A stretch of DNA of 64,000 nucleotides from Neobacillus mesonae. Its GTDB lineage: Bacteria; Bacillota; Bacilli; Paenibacillales; Paenibacillaceae. The stretch is from contig JAMBOW010000005.1 in assembly GCA_023715865.1 (NCBI GenBank), positions 264,368 through 328,367 of the forward strand, read 5' to 3'. Below are positions 43,869 to 52,942 of the stretch, in pieces; the first letter of the stretch is position 1, and every line of letters begins with the position of its first letter. The notes under the pieces are model-generated. The model saw nothing but the letters and a program-made list of their open reading frames with translations, did not search any database and was not told the origin of the DNA. Position numbers and translations under genes: made by a program.

Positions 43869-44658
43869 CAGGCTCTCGAATCTATATTTATTCATTATCT
43901 TCGCCATTTTGTACATGCCGATCTTCTACTTGATCTTTTACTCCTTCAACAGCGGCGGAACGATGCAGAACTTTGAAGGATTTACGCTCGAATGGTATGA
44001 AGAAGTGTTTGCAGATACAAGACTGCTGATTATCGTACTGAATACGTTTGTTATTGCACTATTGTCTGCAGTGGCATCCACGATCCTCGGAGTGGCGGGA
44101 GCGCTTGCCATTTATCAAGTAAGACGCAAACGGAACAAAAACACGCTGTTGTCGCTCAACAACGTGCTGATCGTGAGTCCGGACGTCATTATTGGTGCCT
44201 CATTCCTCATCTTCTTTACGATGCTGGGAATTCAACTGGGGTTCAGCTCGGTACTTCTGTCGCATATTGCCTTCAGTGTTCCGATTGTAGTTCTTATGGT
44301 GCTGCCTAAGCTTCAGGAGATGAGCCCGACGCTCATTGACGCGGCAAGAGACCTTGGCGCTTCAAGCTGGCATGTGCTGACAAGAGTCATCCTGCCGTTC
44401 GTCAAACCGGGAATTTTCGCCGGGTTCTTTATGGCACTAACGTATTCGCTTGATGACTTTGCAGTGACGTTCTTCGTTACAGGCAATGGCTTCTCGACAC
44501 TGTCAGTAGAGATTTACTCTAGGGCAAGGCAAGGGGTATCGCTCTCTATTAATGCGTTGTCGGCGCTGTTATTCCTGCTTACGATAGTGCTTGTTGTCGG
44601 TTACTATTTCATTAATACCCGGCAGTCGAAGCTTCAAGGAAAGGGGCTGAGACCGTGA
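43855..44658 (+). CDS. potC: Spermidine/putrescine ABC transporter permease PotC
   Basis: 267 residues from ATG 43855, preceded by GGGGTG; the frame opens earlier at 43810, but that start lies deep in potB without a ribosome site. Overlaps potB by 14 bases and potD by 4. Six helices; EAA loop LIDAARDLGASSWHVLTRVI. SLDDFAVTFFVTGNGFSTL in the last part is typical of PotC. Confidence 0.93.
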   Translation: MGRNSRLSNLYLFIIFAILYMPIFYLIFYSFNSGGTMQNFEGFTLEWYEEVFADTRLLIIVLNTFVIALLSAVASTILGVAGALAIYQVRRKRNKNTLLSLNNVLIVSPDVIIGASFLIFFTMLGIQLGFSSVLLSHIAFSVPIVVLMVLPKLQEMSPTLIDAARDLGASSWHVLTRVILPFVKPGIFAGFFMALTYSLDDFAVTFFVTGNGFSTLSVEIYSRARQGVSLSINALSALLFLLTIVLVVGYYFINTRQSKLQGKGLRP

Positions 44659-45725
44659 AGCAGCTGGTACAGACGTTCAGTGTAGTGCTGGTTGCTGCAT
44701 TTTTGATGATGTATCTTACATCGGTGCTCAACTCCAGTGAAGGCTACACTGGCGGAAATACGCTTACTATTTATAACTGGGGCGATTATATTGACCCTGA
44801 TCTGATTACGGAATTTGAAGAAGAGAGCGGCTTGAAGGTCGTATATCAGACGTTTGATTCTAACGAAGCAATGATGACCAAGATTCAGCAGGGAGGTACG
44901 ACCTATGATGTCGCGATCCCTTCTGAATATGCCATCAGCAAAATGAAGGAGGACGACCTCCTTTTGCCGCTCGATCATTCCCAAATTCCAAATTTGAAAT
45001 ATATTGATGAGCGGTTCATGGATTTATCCTTTGATCCTGGCAATGAGTACTCCATTCCTTATTTCTGGGGTACGGTCGGAATCGTCTTTAATCCCGAGAT
45101 GACAGATCTCACGTTCAAGAGCTGGGACGATCTGTGGGATCCAAGTTTGAAAAATCAGATCCTGCTCCTGGATGGTGCAAGAGAGGTCATCGGAATGGGA
45201 CTGAACAGTCTGCATTATTCGCTGAATGATACAAATGAAGAGCATTTGCAGGAGGCACTAGCGAAGCTGTCGACCCTTACCCCTAATGTGAAGGCCATTG
45301 TAGGCGATGAGATTAAAATGCTGATGGCAGGAGAGGAAGCGGCTGTCGGTCTAGTCTGGTCGGGCGATGCTTCTGAAATTATGGGCGAGAATGAGAAGCT
45401 GGACTATGTTGTTCCGGAGGAAGGATCAAACCTATGGTTCGATAACATGGTTATTCCGAAGACGGCACGCAACATCGAAGGGGCTCACCAGTTTATCAAC
45501 TTCATGCTGGATCCGGAGAATGGAGCGAGAAATACCGAATACGTCGGCTATTCGACGCCAAACGCGGCAGCCCTTGCGCTGCTTCCTGAGGATATTTCGG
45601 GGGACGAACGCTTCTATCCGGATGAGGAGCTTACCGAGAAGCTGGAAGTCTATGATAACCTGGGCAGACGGATGCTGTCCCACTATAATGATTTGTTCCT
45701 TGAGTTTAAAATGCATCCGAAATAA
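44655..45725 (+). CDS. potD: Spermidine/putrescine-binding protein PotD, membrane-anchored
   Basis: 356 residues, GTG start overlapping the potC stop, with AAAGGGG 8 bases before. Body typical of PotD: LTIYNWGDYIDPDLI, QTFDSNEAMMTKI, YDVAIPSEYAISKM, IPYFWGTVGIVFNP, GLVWSGDASEIM, and LWFDNMVIPKTARN. The N-terminal hydrophobic segment has no Cys and no lipobox, so the protein is tethered by an uncleaved helix or secreted, unlike the usual lipoprotein form. Confidence 0.92.
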   Translation: MKQLVQTFSVVLVAAFLMMYLTSVLNSSEGYTGGNTLTIYNWGDYIDPDLITEFEEESGLKVVYQTFDSNEAMMTKIQQGGTTYDVAIPSEYAISKMKEDDLLLPLDHSQIPNLKYIDERFMDLSFDPGNEYSIPYFWGTVGIVFNPEMTDLTFKSWDDLWDPSLKNQILLLDGAREVIGMGLNSLHYSLNDTNEEHLQEALAKLSTLTPNVKAIVGDEIKMLMAGEEAAVGLVWSGDASEIMGENEKLDYVVPEEGSNLWFDNMVIPKTARNIEGAHQFINFMLDPENGARNTEYVGYSTPNAAALALLPEDISGDERFYPDEELTEKLEVYDNLGRRMLSHYNDLFLEFKMHPK

Positions 45726-45737
45726 GAAAGTGTTTCA

Positions 45738-45771
45738 ATCCTTTATCCACATGTGGATAAAGGATTTTTTA
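45738..45771 (+). terminator. Terminator after potD
   Basis: Perfect palindrome: ATCCTTTATCCACA joined directly to its complement, followed by TTTTTT. Confidence 0.88.
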
Positions 45772-45954
45772 TCTTGGGCAATAAAACCTTAGTATTGACT
45801 AAGCTCTAAAATTATTTAAAACGTAGTATCTTTTACACACTTTTATTCACTAACTGTGTATAATATATAATCATTTACAAGCTTTAATTATTTTTAGCTT
45901 TTTTGCCGAGCATTACATACAAAAATTGATTAGTGGAGAGCAGGGACATACATA

Positions 45955-46578
45955 ATGGGAGAATTACAGACCGTAGTCAAAGATAGACGATCCGCCATGA
46001 AGTTCAAGGAAGGAATCACGATCAGCAAACAGGAGCTTGAGCAGATGTTCTCATTGAATAAGTTTGCTCCTTCTGCGTTTAACTTGCAGCATGCGAATTA
46101 TCTGGTGCTGCAAAGTCCTGAGGATAAGCAGAAAGCATATGAGGCGTCTGGCCAGTACAAGACCTTGACTGCCTCTGCTGTCATTATCGTACTTGGGGAT
46201 ACAAAGGCATATCAACAGGTCGGACGGTTATATGAAGGAATGCTGACACTTGGCATGATGACACAAACCGAGTACGACCTGGAAACGAGCAGTGTGACTG
46301 AAATGTATGAGACGGGAGGACCGTCCTTTCAGCGGGACGAGGCCATTCGGAATGCGAGCCTGTCGGCGATGCAGCTCATGCTGATTGCTAAGGATATGGG
46401 TTGGGATACGTGTCCGATGATCGGTTACGATGATCAGCAGCTGGTATCCCTGTTAAATATTCCGGAAGACCTTGTTCCCGTCATGATGATTACGCTGGGT
46501 AAAGCCGATGAGGAGAAAATAAGGCCGCGCGGTTATAGAAAGCCTGTGGATGAATTTGTGAGTTTTGGTCAGCTATAA
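45955..46578 (+). CDS. Nitroreductase family protein
   Basis: 207-residue FMN-dependent NAD(P)H oxidoreductase fold. It begins with the FMN phosphate loop VVKDRRSAMKF, then NKFAPSAFNLQHANYLV, and ends with the family pattern MMITLGKADEEKIRPRGYRKPVDEFV. Relatives reduce nitro compounds or quinones; the natural substrate is unknown. Monocistronic, terminator 10 bases after the stop. Confidence 0.9.
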   Translation: MGELQTVVKDRRSAMKFKEGITISKQELEQMFSLNKFAPSAFNLQHANYLVLQSPEDKQKAYEASGQYKTLTASAVIIVLGDTKAYQQVGRLYEGMLTLGMMTQTEYDLETSSVTEMYETGGPSFQRDEAIRNASLSAMQLMLIAKDMGWDTCPMIGYDDQQLVSLLNIPEDLVPVMMITLGKADEEKIRPRGYRKPVDEFVSFGQL

Positions 46579-46588
46579 TTGTGGACAA

Positions 46589-46626
46589 AAAAGTCCGGCA
46601 TCTGCTTACTGCAGTGCCGGACTTTT
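46589..46626 (+). terminator. Terminator after nitroreductase
   Basis: 12-bp perfect stem AAAAGTCCGGCA / TGCCGGACTTTT. Confidence 0.85.
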
Positions 46627-46632
46627 CATCCG

Positions 46633-46670
46633 GGCTGAAAAGGTAAGCAAGTATGCTCACCTTTTCAGCC
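46633..46670 (-). terminator. Hairpin closing the MBOAT operon
   Basis: 12-bp perfect stem GGCTGAAAAGGT / ACCTTTTCAGCC right at the stop of the DltX-like gene. The T-tract is missing, so it may work with the adjacent terminator. Confidence 0.6.
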
Positions 46671-46852
46671 TAAAAATTCATATAAATAAATTCCGTCGAC
46701 TCACCAGAAAAAAAGATAATGCCAAGCACAACGGCGATAATAACAAGTGCACCCGCCACCGAGATAAGCCCCAGCAGGGCCATCCGAGCTATACGTTTAC
46801 CGAATGCAGCTAAATCCGGTTCTGTCCCTGTTTTACTGCGCTGTAATTCCAT
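46670..46852 (-). CDS. DltX-like membrane microprotein
   Basis: 60 residues: a short polar N-terminus, one transmembrane helix (about 23-49) and the end GESTEFIYMNF. DltX of the D-alanylation system also is a one-helix microprotein whose C-terminus has a conserved FIYN-x-F-type motif with a Tyr that is reported to carry the acyl group between DltB and DltD. The gene overlaps the SGNH gene by 20 bases and is the last of an MBOAT/SGNH operon, the expected context. The identification rests on the C-terminal motif, size and neighbours. Confidence 0.7.
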   Translation of the reverse strand: MELQRSKTGTEPDLAAFGKRIARMALLGLISVAGALVIIAVVLGIIFFSGESTEFIYMNF

Positions 46853-47993
46853 ATGGCATCAGCCTTTCATATAATATTTCGCCAAACAGCCGGCTTCCTT
46901 CATCCACCATGTGGGAGGAATCATGATAGTATTCATGCGGGATGAGGTTGCTGCCGCCCTTGTTAAACTCAATAAATGGATAACCGTGGGATTCAATAAG
47001 CTCCTGATAAGCTCCCATGACCTTAAAGTAATCCGTCCAGTTCAGCATGTTATTTCTTGTAATCAAATCCTTGTCCAATGGAGCGGTATAGAAGACCGCT
47101 TTTTTGTCATGCTGATCAAGTAAATCGAGTGTCTTCTCCATCATGGATAGTCCAAAGCTGCTATCTGCATCAAAGGGCTTCTCCCAGGTATACAATGCCG
47201 TGAAGTGATCTACAATTCCCGCCTGCTGCTCCTCATTCAGCTTGTCATACGGAGTAAAGGGGGGAGTGTAAGTTGTTTCAATACCCTGTCTTTCATTGCG
47301 CGCAGCGGTAATTTCCCGTCGCAGCTTCTCAAGAGAAGTACGCGTTCGCAGTAAATCATAGGTTAATACATCACGGTCATGATACAGTGTCCAATGGTTC
47401 AGGATATCGGTCGTTATAAAATCGTGCACCGCATTTGGCACAGACTGCTCATCCTTGTTTGGGGAACCTTCAAGCCATGACCTAGGAATATTTTGATCGA
47501 GCTTGCTTAAAAGCGATGGATAAATTGAAACATCCGGTTCGTTATCTGTCAGTGCAAGAATGCCGTAATTAATCTCATAGACGACATAATCGACCTTGTC
47601 GATCACAGAAGCGAGGATCGCATAGGTCTCTGGCAGCCGCCCTCCGGTCAGCCCCAGATTTAATACGCGCTTATCATATAAATGTACCTGGAGCACACCA
47701 GAAGTTGTGTTGCTGCTATCTTTTACGGTTGTGCCGTACACCGTTGAGGCTCCAAATAAACCTACCCAGGATTTGTTGTCATCCGGCAGTTTTTGTAGAT
47801 GTTCAATCCATAAAGGGGTATATACAATGGAGTCGTAGGCAGGCACCCGAAGCTCTTTTTCGGCGTGAGCGACCACTTCCTGCTCTACTTCTTCAACCAC
47901 TTGGTCAGCCCATAGGGTAATACCAATCAGTCCAATGATGGCCAGAAGGAGCATGGCAATCATCAGTTTTTTCATAGGAAGCTTATTTAACAT
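46833..47993 (-). CDS. SGNH/DltD-like cell-surface acyl transferase
   Basis: 386 residues from the ATG at 47993 (GAGG eight bases before; the frame opens at 48026 within the MBOAT gene). One N-terminal transmembrane helix, then an extracellular SGNH-hydrolase-like domain: nucleophile in GLFGASTVYG (about 85), and YHDSSHMVDEGSRLFGEILY near the C-terminus with the Asp-x-x-His pair. Proteins of this type (DltD, AlgJ, PatB) move acyl groups onto envelope polymers after an MBOAT partner delivers them. Second gene of the operon. Confidence 0.75.
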   Translation of the reverse strand: MLNKLPMKKLMIAMLLLAIIGLIGITLWADQVVEEVEQEVVAHAEKELRVPAYDSIVYTPLWIEHLQKLPDDNKSWVGLFGASTVYGTTVKDSSNTTSGVLQVHLYDKRVLNLGLTGGRLPETYAILASVIDKVDYVVYEINYGILALTDNEPDVSIYPSLLSKLDQNIPRSWLEGSPNKDEQSVPNAVHDFITTDILNHWTLYHDRDVLTYDLLRTRTSLEKLRREITAARNERQGIETTYTPPFTPYDKLNEEQQAGIVDHFTALYTWEKPFDADSSFGLSMMEKTLDLLDQHDKKAVFYTAPLDKDLITRNNMLNWTDYFKVMGAYQELIESHGYPFIEFNKGGSNLIPHEYYHDSSHMVDEGSRLFGEILYERLMPYGITAQ

Positions 47994-48009
47994 ATCTAAA
48001 TCCTCACTC

Positions 48010-49206
48010 TCAGGAGCCAAGACCAAACAGTCTTAACATTAAATCCATTCCATCCGCTACCGGCAGAACAAAAAATACACGGCTTAAGGTGACGCCAAAA
48101 AAAGTAATGCCGACAGCAAGGAGCGTGGTCCCTGGCTTCAGCCAGACGGGTACAGGCTTAATGCGCGGTTTCACTTCTTTCAAGAAAAATCGGTGTATAC
48201 AGAGCATAGCTCCGTGAAACATCCCCCAGATGACAAAGTTCCATGCAGCACCATGCCATAAACCAGAGACGGCCATCGTACACATCAGGTTTAAATAAAT
48301 ACGGGGCTTGGATACGCGGCTTCCTCCAAGCGGGAAGTAAACATACCTTGTAAGCCAGGAGCCAAGCGAAATATGCCATCTGTTCCAAAACTCTGCAACG
48401 CTTCGTGCAAAATATGGATTCCGAAAGTTTTCAGGGAGGACAATACCAAATAAACGGGCTGTTCCAATGGCAATGTCTGAATAACCTGAGAAATCAAAAT
48501 AAATCACAAAGGTATAAGCAATCAGAGCAACCCAGAGCGTTAAAGTATCCGCACCGCTGATTCCTGTCTGTGAATAGACCGGCTGTGCCAGCAAGTCAAG
48601 TGAGGCTGCAAGTACCAGCTTCTTAAACAGACCGATGCCAATTCGGATCAATCCGTTAGCTACATGATCCCATTGAAAACGGGAAGTCAGCTGGGGATAG
48701 AACTGCTGAAACTGCTTGATCGGACCCGATACCATCGTTGGAAAGAAGAACAGGAATGCCAAGAAGTTTACAGGCTTGTGCTGCGGAAGGTTTCCGCGTT
48801 TTCGTTCTACTACATAATGAATCAGCTCAAAGGTGAAATAGGAGATTCCAAGCGGCAATATTATATCGTCTACTGTCGGAAGAACAGGCTTACTTAGAAA
48901 TCCGAATAAGTCGTTTACTGTTGTGACCAGCATATTGCTGTATTTGAAATAACCGAGCACAGCAATAATAAAGATGACGGCTGCTGGATAGATCCACCGT
49001 TTGCCGTGTTTGATTGACATGTGAATCAGCAAGAAGGCGATAATCGCTTCAATCAGTAGTAAAAAAACATAAGACCCGGCGTAATAGGAATAAAATGTGA
49101 TCCCTGCTGCTGTAAGCACAAGAGGTCTTATGCGATGAGGACTTACATAATACAGGACAATCGCAGCGAGCACGAACAGCCAGTATAACCAATCTGTGTA
49201 CATCAT
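48010..49206 (-). CDS. MBOAT family O-acyltransferase (DltB/AlgI-like)
   Basis: 398-residue polytopic protein with about ten helices. Family motifs: FFPTMVSGPIKQFQQF, YFDFSGYSDIAIGTARLFGI, NFRNPYFARSVAEFWNRWHI, and the catalytic-His stretch GLWHGAAWNFVIWGMFHG. These fit the AlgI/PatA side of the family as well as DltB. It would pass an activated acyl group through the membrane to the SGNH partner. DltA and DltC, which activate and carry D-alanine, are absent here, so the acyl donor is an open question. Confidence 0.88.
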   Translation of the reverse strand: MMYTDWLYWLFVLAAIVLYYVSPHRIRPLVLTAAGITFYSYYAGSYVFLLLIEAIIAFLLIHMSIKHGKRWIYPAAVIFIIAVLGYFKYSNMLVTTVNDLFGFLSKPVLPTVDDIILPLGISYFTFELIHYVVERKRGNLPQHKPVNFLAFLFFFPTMVSGPIKQFQQFYPQLTSRFQWDHVANGLIRIGIGLFKKLVLAASLDLLAQPVYSQTGISGADTLTLWVALIAYTFVIYFDFSGYSDIAIGTARLFGIVLPENFRNPYFARSVAEFWNRWHISLGSWLTRYVYFPLGGSRVSKPRIYLNLMCTMAVSGLWHGAAWNFVIWGMFHGAMLCIHRFFLKEVKPRIKPVPVWLKPGTTLLAVGITFFGVTLSRVFFVLPVADGMDLMLRLFGLGS

Positions 49207-49435
49207 ACGTTTTTAACATCCACCATTTCCGATTAGAGCAAGCTCAAAATCTATTAAAAGCTCACTTGAGATATATTTCTAAAATCAGGCAAGAAGTGCC
49301 AATTATAAATTTTACATCAAAGTCAGAGCAGGTGCCAACCTCATTATATGGAAGAGAAGGATGTATACAAGGAAAAAGACCCAAATAAAGGTGATTTTTA
49401 CGGGGAAATGAACCTTATCTCATTCGGCATACGGC

Positions 49436-49463
49436 AAAAAGCTCGCAGTTGATACTGCGAGCT
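49436..49463 (-). terminator. Terminator after aldo-keto reductase 1
   Basis: AGCTCGCAG/CTGCGAGCT stem with five Ts on the minus strand. Confidence 0.85.
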
Positions 49464-49480
49464 CATTTATGTCTATCTGC

Positions 49481-50410
49481 TTAGGAAAAAATACGGCCGA
49501 TCTCGGCAATCTCGGTCTCGGTCAATTTAACGTCCAGTGTCTTCAGATTGTTCAGCACTTGATCAGGGCGTTTCGCTCCTGGGATCAATGCATCCACAGA
49601 ATTCTTGGTCAAATACCAAGCGAGCACCAGATGGGCTACTTCTACGCCTTTATGGTCAGCAATTTTACGAATTTGTTCTACTTTTTCAAGGTTTTGCAGA
49701 TAGCGCTCTCCCTGAAACTCAGGATTATTTTTGCGCAGATCATCAAATTTGGTATCCTTCGTATACTTGCCTCCAAGAAGACCGGATACGAGCGGGAAGT
49801 AAGGGATGAACGTAATTTGATTGGCCGCTGTATAAGGAAGTATTTCGCGCTCGACTTCACGATTCAGCAGATTGTATTCGGACTGCAGCACATCTACATA
49901 GCCGTCCCGGTTGGCCTGCTTTAATTGCTCAATAGAGAAGTTTGATACGCCAATGGCCCGGATTTTCCCTGCGTCCTTCAGCTCCTTGAGCGCACCTACC
50001 GCTTCATCCTTGGGTGTATTCTCATCTGGAAAATGAATGTAATACAAATCGATATAATCGGTTTGAAGACGTTTTAAGCTGTCGTCCACTTGCTGCTTCA
50101 AAAATGCCGGTGAGTTATTCGGGGCATAGTTGTTATTTTCATCATGGGCGCCTTTGGTTGCGATAATGACTTGATCACGGCTGCCTGTCTCCTTAATCAC
50201 CTGTCCGATCAGCTCCTCTGAGCGTCCTGGTCCATAGATAAAGGCTGTATCAATAAAGTTAACTCCATTCTGGATAGCTGTGCGAATGACCTCTTTTCCC
50301 GTCTCTTCATCCAGGTTTGGATACAGATTATGTCCCCCGACTGCGTTTGCTCCAAGACCGATAGGGTTTACGTATAGCTCTGATTTACCGAGTTGCGTTG
50401 ATGTAGTCAA
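49481..50410 (-). CDS. Aldo/keto reductase
   Basis: 309-residue NADPH-dependent TIM-barrel oxidoreductase. Catalytic tetrad: Asp in GVNFIDTAFIYG, Tyr in that same segment, Lys in IIATKGA and His in LYYIHFPDE. Cofactor loop near SGLLGGKY and IPGAKRPDQVLNN. Substrate unknown. Monocistronic. Confidence 0.92.
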   Translation of the reverse strand: MTTSTQLGKSELYVNPIGLGANAVGGHNLYPNLDEETGKEVIRTAIQNGVNFIDTAFIYGPGRSEELIGQVIKETGSRDQVIIATKGAHDENNNYAPNNSPAFLKQQVDDSLKRLQTDYIDLYYIHFPDENTPKDEAVGALKELKDAGKIRAIGVSNFSIEQLKQANRDGYVDVLQSEYNLLNREVEREILPYTAANQITFIPYFPLVSGLLGGKYTKDTKFDDLRKNNPEFQGERYLQNLEKVEQIRKIADHKGVEVAHLVLAWYLTKNSVDALIPGAKRPDQVLNNLKTLDVKLTETEIAEIGRIFS

Positions 50411-50547
50411 TTCATTTGCCTCCTTCAGGGTTCAATAGAATAGTTTTCACACTTACTATTTTAAAGGGCGATTAGTCTGAAAGCAAAAAACCTCTGCCTG
50501 AAGAGGAGAGGTTTTCAGATGCGTTTATGTAATTAGTAGAAAAAAAC

Positions 50548-51069
50548 TTAATAGAAACGGGGTTTCTTTTTGGGGCGAAAAAGAACAGATACGCCAACCA
50601 CGATCAGAATCAGTGCAATAAACGGTTGAACCACGGAGAACTGATTCAGCATGGAGCCAAGCGAGAAAGCAATGAAGAAGATGAAGGACAACGCAGCCAG
50701 TATGTTAATGGGAATGAGCAGGTACTTATTTCGGCCACCAAACCAGTACAGCTCAAACAATCCGGCTGCCACGGCTAGAATAAATCCAGGCCACATTGTG
50801 ATCCAGCTGTCGGTTACAATGGCGATTTGACAGGTCAGTCCCGCAACGAGCAGAATTCCTCCGGGTACGAGTAACCCGATTCCTCTTCCAATAAGCGAGA
50901 AGTAAAGCCAATGAAAAAAGATACCCAAAGGAATAATGAAGAAGGACGGCCAGAAATAAGCGAAGATTGATCCAGTTCCGAGATGTTTACCTGAATTCAT
51001 GAGCAGGAAGATTCCGATAACAATGAGCAGCAGAGAAATCAGGGATTGCTTATTCAGTTTAATACTCAC
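50548..51069 (-). CDS. Membrane protein of unknown function (LiaF-TM/DUF5668-like)
   Basis: 173 residues with about six hydrophobic helices and a short basic tail RPKKKPRFY. The repeated pattern of a helix followed by a W-P-x-F/G turn (FAYFWPSFFIIPLGIFF, MWPGFILAVAAGLFELYW) recalls the LiaF N-terminal membrane region. GTG start with AAAGGAG nine bases before. Confidence 0.55.
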   Translation of the reverse strand: MSIKLNKQSLISLLLIVIGIFLLMNSGKHLGTGSIFAYFWPSFFIIPLGIFFHWLYFSLIGRGIGLLVPGGILLVAGLTCQIAIVTDSWITMWPGFILAVAAGLFELYWFGGRNKYLLIPINILAALSFIFFIAFSLGSMLNQFSVVQPFIALILIVVGVSVLFRPKKKPRFY

Positions 51070-51302
51070 GATTAGACACTCCTTTCTATATAGAATGATC
51101 TAATCCGAATCTTATCACAATCGATACAGGGTGTAACCGGTCTAAGGAAAGTGAAGGGTACTGGACCAAAGTCTAGTTTAGTGATACAGATTATACTAAA
51201 TGATCCTCTGTACCTTCCTAACAGTTATCATAAGAAGAGAACCCACATCAAATCCATTCCGGAAGGCCTGACAGGGGATGACTAGCCCGCTAAAGGATAT
51301 AC

Positions 51303-51333
51303 AAAAAAAGCAAGCTGCAAAATAGCAGCCTGC
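51303..51333 (-). terminator. Terminator after DUF2798-like gene
   Basis: GCAAGCTGC/GCAGCCTGC stem (one G-T pair) with seven Ts on the minus strand. Confidence 0.85.
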
Positions 51334-51346
51334 CTATACTTATGCC

Positions 51347-51823
51347 TCATTCCGGCTGAAGCTGCGCCGATGGCTTAACGAACTTTGTTAGCAAGAAGCG
51401 TGAGATGGGTCCGACAATCAGCAGCTGTGCTGGAAGCGCCACAATAATGTTTAGACCTAAGGCTTTAAGGTACGTTGTAATGATGGGCCCCTCAATTCCG
51501 ACCATTAACGATTTTAGAATAAGTCCATATACAGACATAATGAGTACCATCATGGGAACCATGCAAAGGGCAATTGCGATAATAGAGTTTATTGGCTTCG
51601 ATTTATCATAAGGCACAGATAATGCCATTTTGCGCGCCGTGGGTCCAACGATTGACTCTACGATAAAAGCGACAATAAAGGTAATGATAAACTGAATAGC
51701 AAAAGCCTCTACTTTAAACGACGAAAATCCTGTTAAAGCCGTGTTGTACAATGACATGATCAGGACCATTCCAAAACACATAAATAGTCCAAAAATAATA
51801 CCTTCTTTTTTATTACTTGGCAA
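51347..51823 (-). CDS. DUF2798-like membrane protein
   Basis: 158 residues, four helices arranged as two similar halves: IIFGLFMCFGMVLIMSLYN with FIVESIVGPTARK in the first, and ALCMVPMMVLIMSVYG with LLIVGPISRFL in the second. This duplicated pattern is that of DUF2798 proteins, of unknown function. GGAAGGATG precedes the ATG. Confidence 0.7.
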   Translation of the reverse strand: MPSNKKEGIIFGLFMCFGMVLIMSLYNTALTGFSSFKVEAFAIQFIITFIVAFIVESIVGPTARKMALSVPYDKSKPINSIIAIALCMVPMMVLIMSVYGLILKSLMVGIEGPIITTYLKALGLNIIVALPAQLLIVGPISRFLLTKFVKPSAQLQPE

Positions 51824-51947
51824 ACGAAAACATCCTTCCTTTATTCAACATAAAGAAATGATATATGATACAACACTCTCCTCATAAGTGACGATTTTGT
51901 GTCAAATTTATAGGAAAGAGGTGAACATATTTTCAATGGGCAGCTTC

Positions 51948-52919
51948 TCAGCCATTAAGCTGTGTCATCAGTTCTTTCATATAACGGGTACCATAAACCT
52001 CATTTTTAGGGCTCACCTTTTCGATGCGAGTCAAGTCCTCAGGAGTAAGCTCAATCGCTGCCGAAGCTGCATTTTCCTCTAAATACTTGATCCTTTTTGT
52101 TCCCGGGATAGGCAGTGCGTTATTGGCAATGGTCCAAGCGATAGCCAGCTGCGAAGGCGTGCAATCTTTTTCGATGGCAATTTCCTTGATTTTATCTACA
52201 ATTTCTATATTTTTCTGAAAATGATCTCCTTGGAAGCGGGGCATGTACCTGCGAAGATCATTTTCATCCAGATCCTCAAATTTTCGTATTTCGCCGGATA
52301 TAAAACCTCTGCTTAACGGACTGTAAGCGACATGCGTAATTCCGAGTTCTCTGGCAGCAGGGAGAATCTCGTCCTCAATATCACGGCTCCACAAGGAGTA
52401 TTCGCTTTGCAAAGCAGAGATGGGGTGGACAGCATGTGCACGGCGGAGAGTGGAGGCAGCTGCCTCTGATAGGCCAAGACAGCGAACCTTTCCTTCCTTA
52501 ATCAAGTCAGCCATTGCTCCAACGGTCTCCTCGATTGGAATGTTAGGATCTACCCTATGCTGGTAATAAAGATCAATATAATCAGTATCTAATCGACGCA
52601 AGCTTTCTTCCACGGCTTTTTTAACGTAATCGGGATGGCCATTCAGACTTGCGTAGTTAGGGGTATACGCAAATTTTGTAGCAATAACCGCTTGATCCCG
52701 GCGTCCTTTGACGGCTCTTCCGAGCAGTTCCTCGTTGTGCCCATTTCCGTATACATCAGCCGTATCCAGCAGTGTAACGCCGATTTCCAGTGCACGGTGT
52801 ATCGTTTTAATGGACTCTTCATCATTGGTTTCCCCATACATGCCAGGTGACATGCCCATAATCCCCAGCCCCATCGAAGAAACGACCAAATCGCTGTTTC
52901 CTAGTCTTCTTTGTCTCAT
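51948..52919 (-). CDS. Aldo/keto reductase, MerR-linked
   Basis: 323 residues. Catalytic Asp and Tyr in TLLDTADVYGNGHNE, Lys in VIATKFAY, His in DLYYQHRVDPN; cofactor loop YSPLSRGFISG and IPGTKRIKYLEEN. It belongs to the YhdN/AKR13-like subgroup. It starts 23 bases after the stop of a MerR gene on the same strand, so both share the MerR-controlled promoter. Related pairs respond to reactive aldehydes and detoxify them; the inducer here is inferred. Confidence 0.92.
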   Translation of the reverse strand: MRQRRLGNSDLVVSSMGLGIMGMSPGMYGETNDEESIKTIHRALEIGVTLLDTADVYGNGHNEELLGRAVKGRRDQAVIATKFAYTPNYASLNGHPDYVKKAVEESLRRLDTDYIDLYYQHRVDPNIPIEETVGAMADLIKEGKVRCLGLSEAAASTLRRAHAVHPISALQSEYSLWSRDIEDEILPAARELGITHVAYSPLSRGFISGEIRKFEDLDENDLRRYMPRFQGDHFQKNIEIVDKIKEIAIEKDCTPSQLAIAWTIANNALPIPGTKRIKYLEENAASAAIELTPEDLTRIEKVSPKNEVYGTRYMKELMTQLNG

Positions 52920-52942
52920 ATCTTTGATTCCTCTCCGTCTGT

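Noticed and set aside
46565..46813. 82-codon plus-strand ORF opposite the DltX-like gene
   Set aside because: It crosses two terminators and has no ribosome site; the opposite strand has the operon context and the FIYMNF motif.
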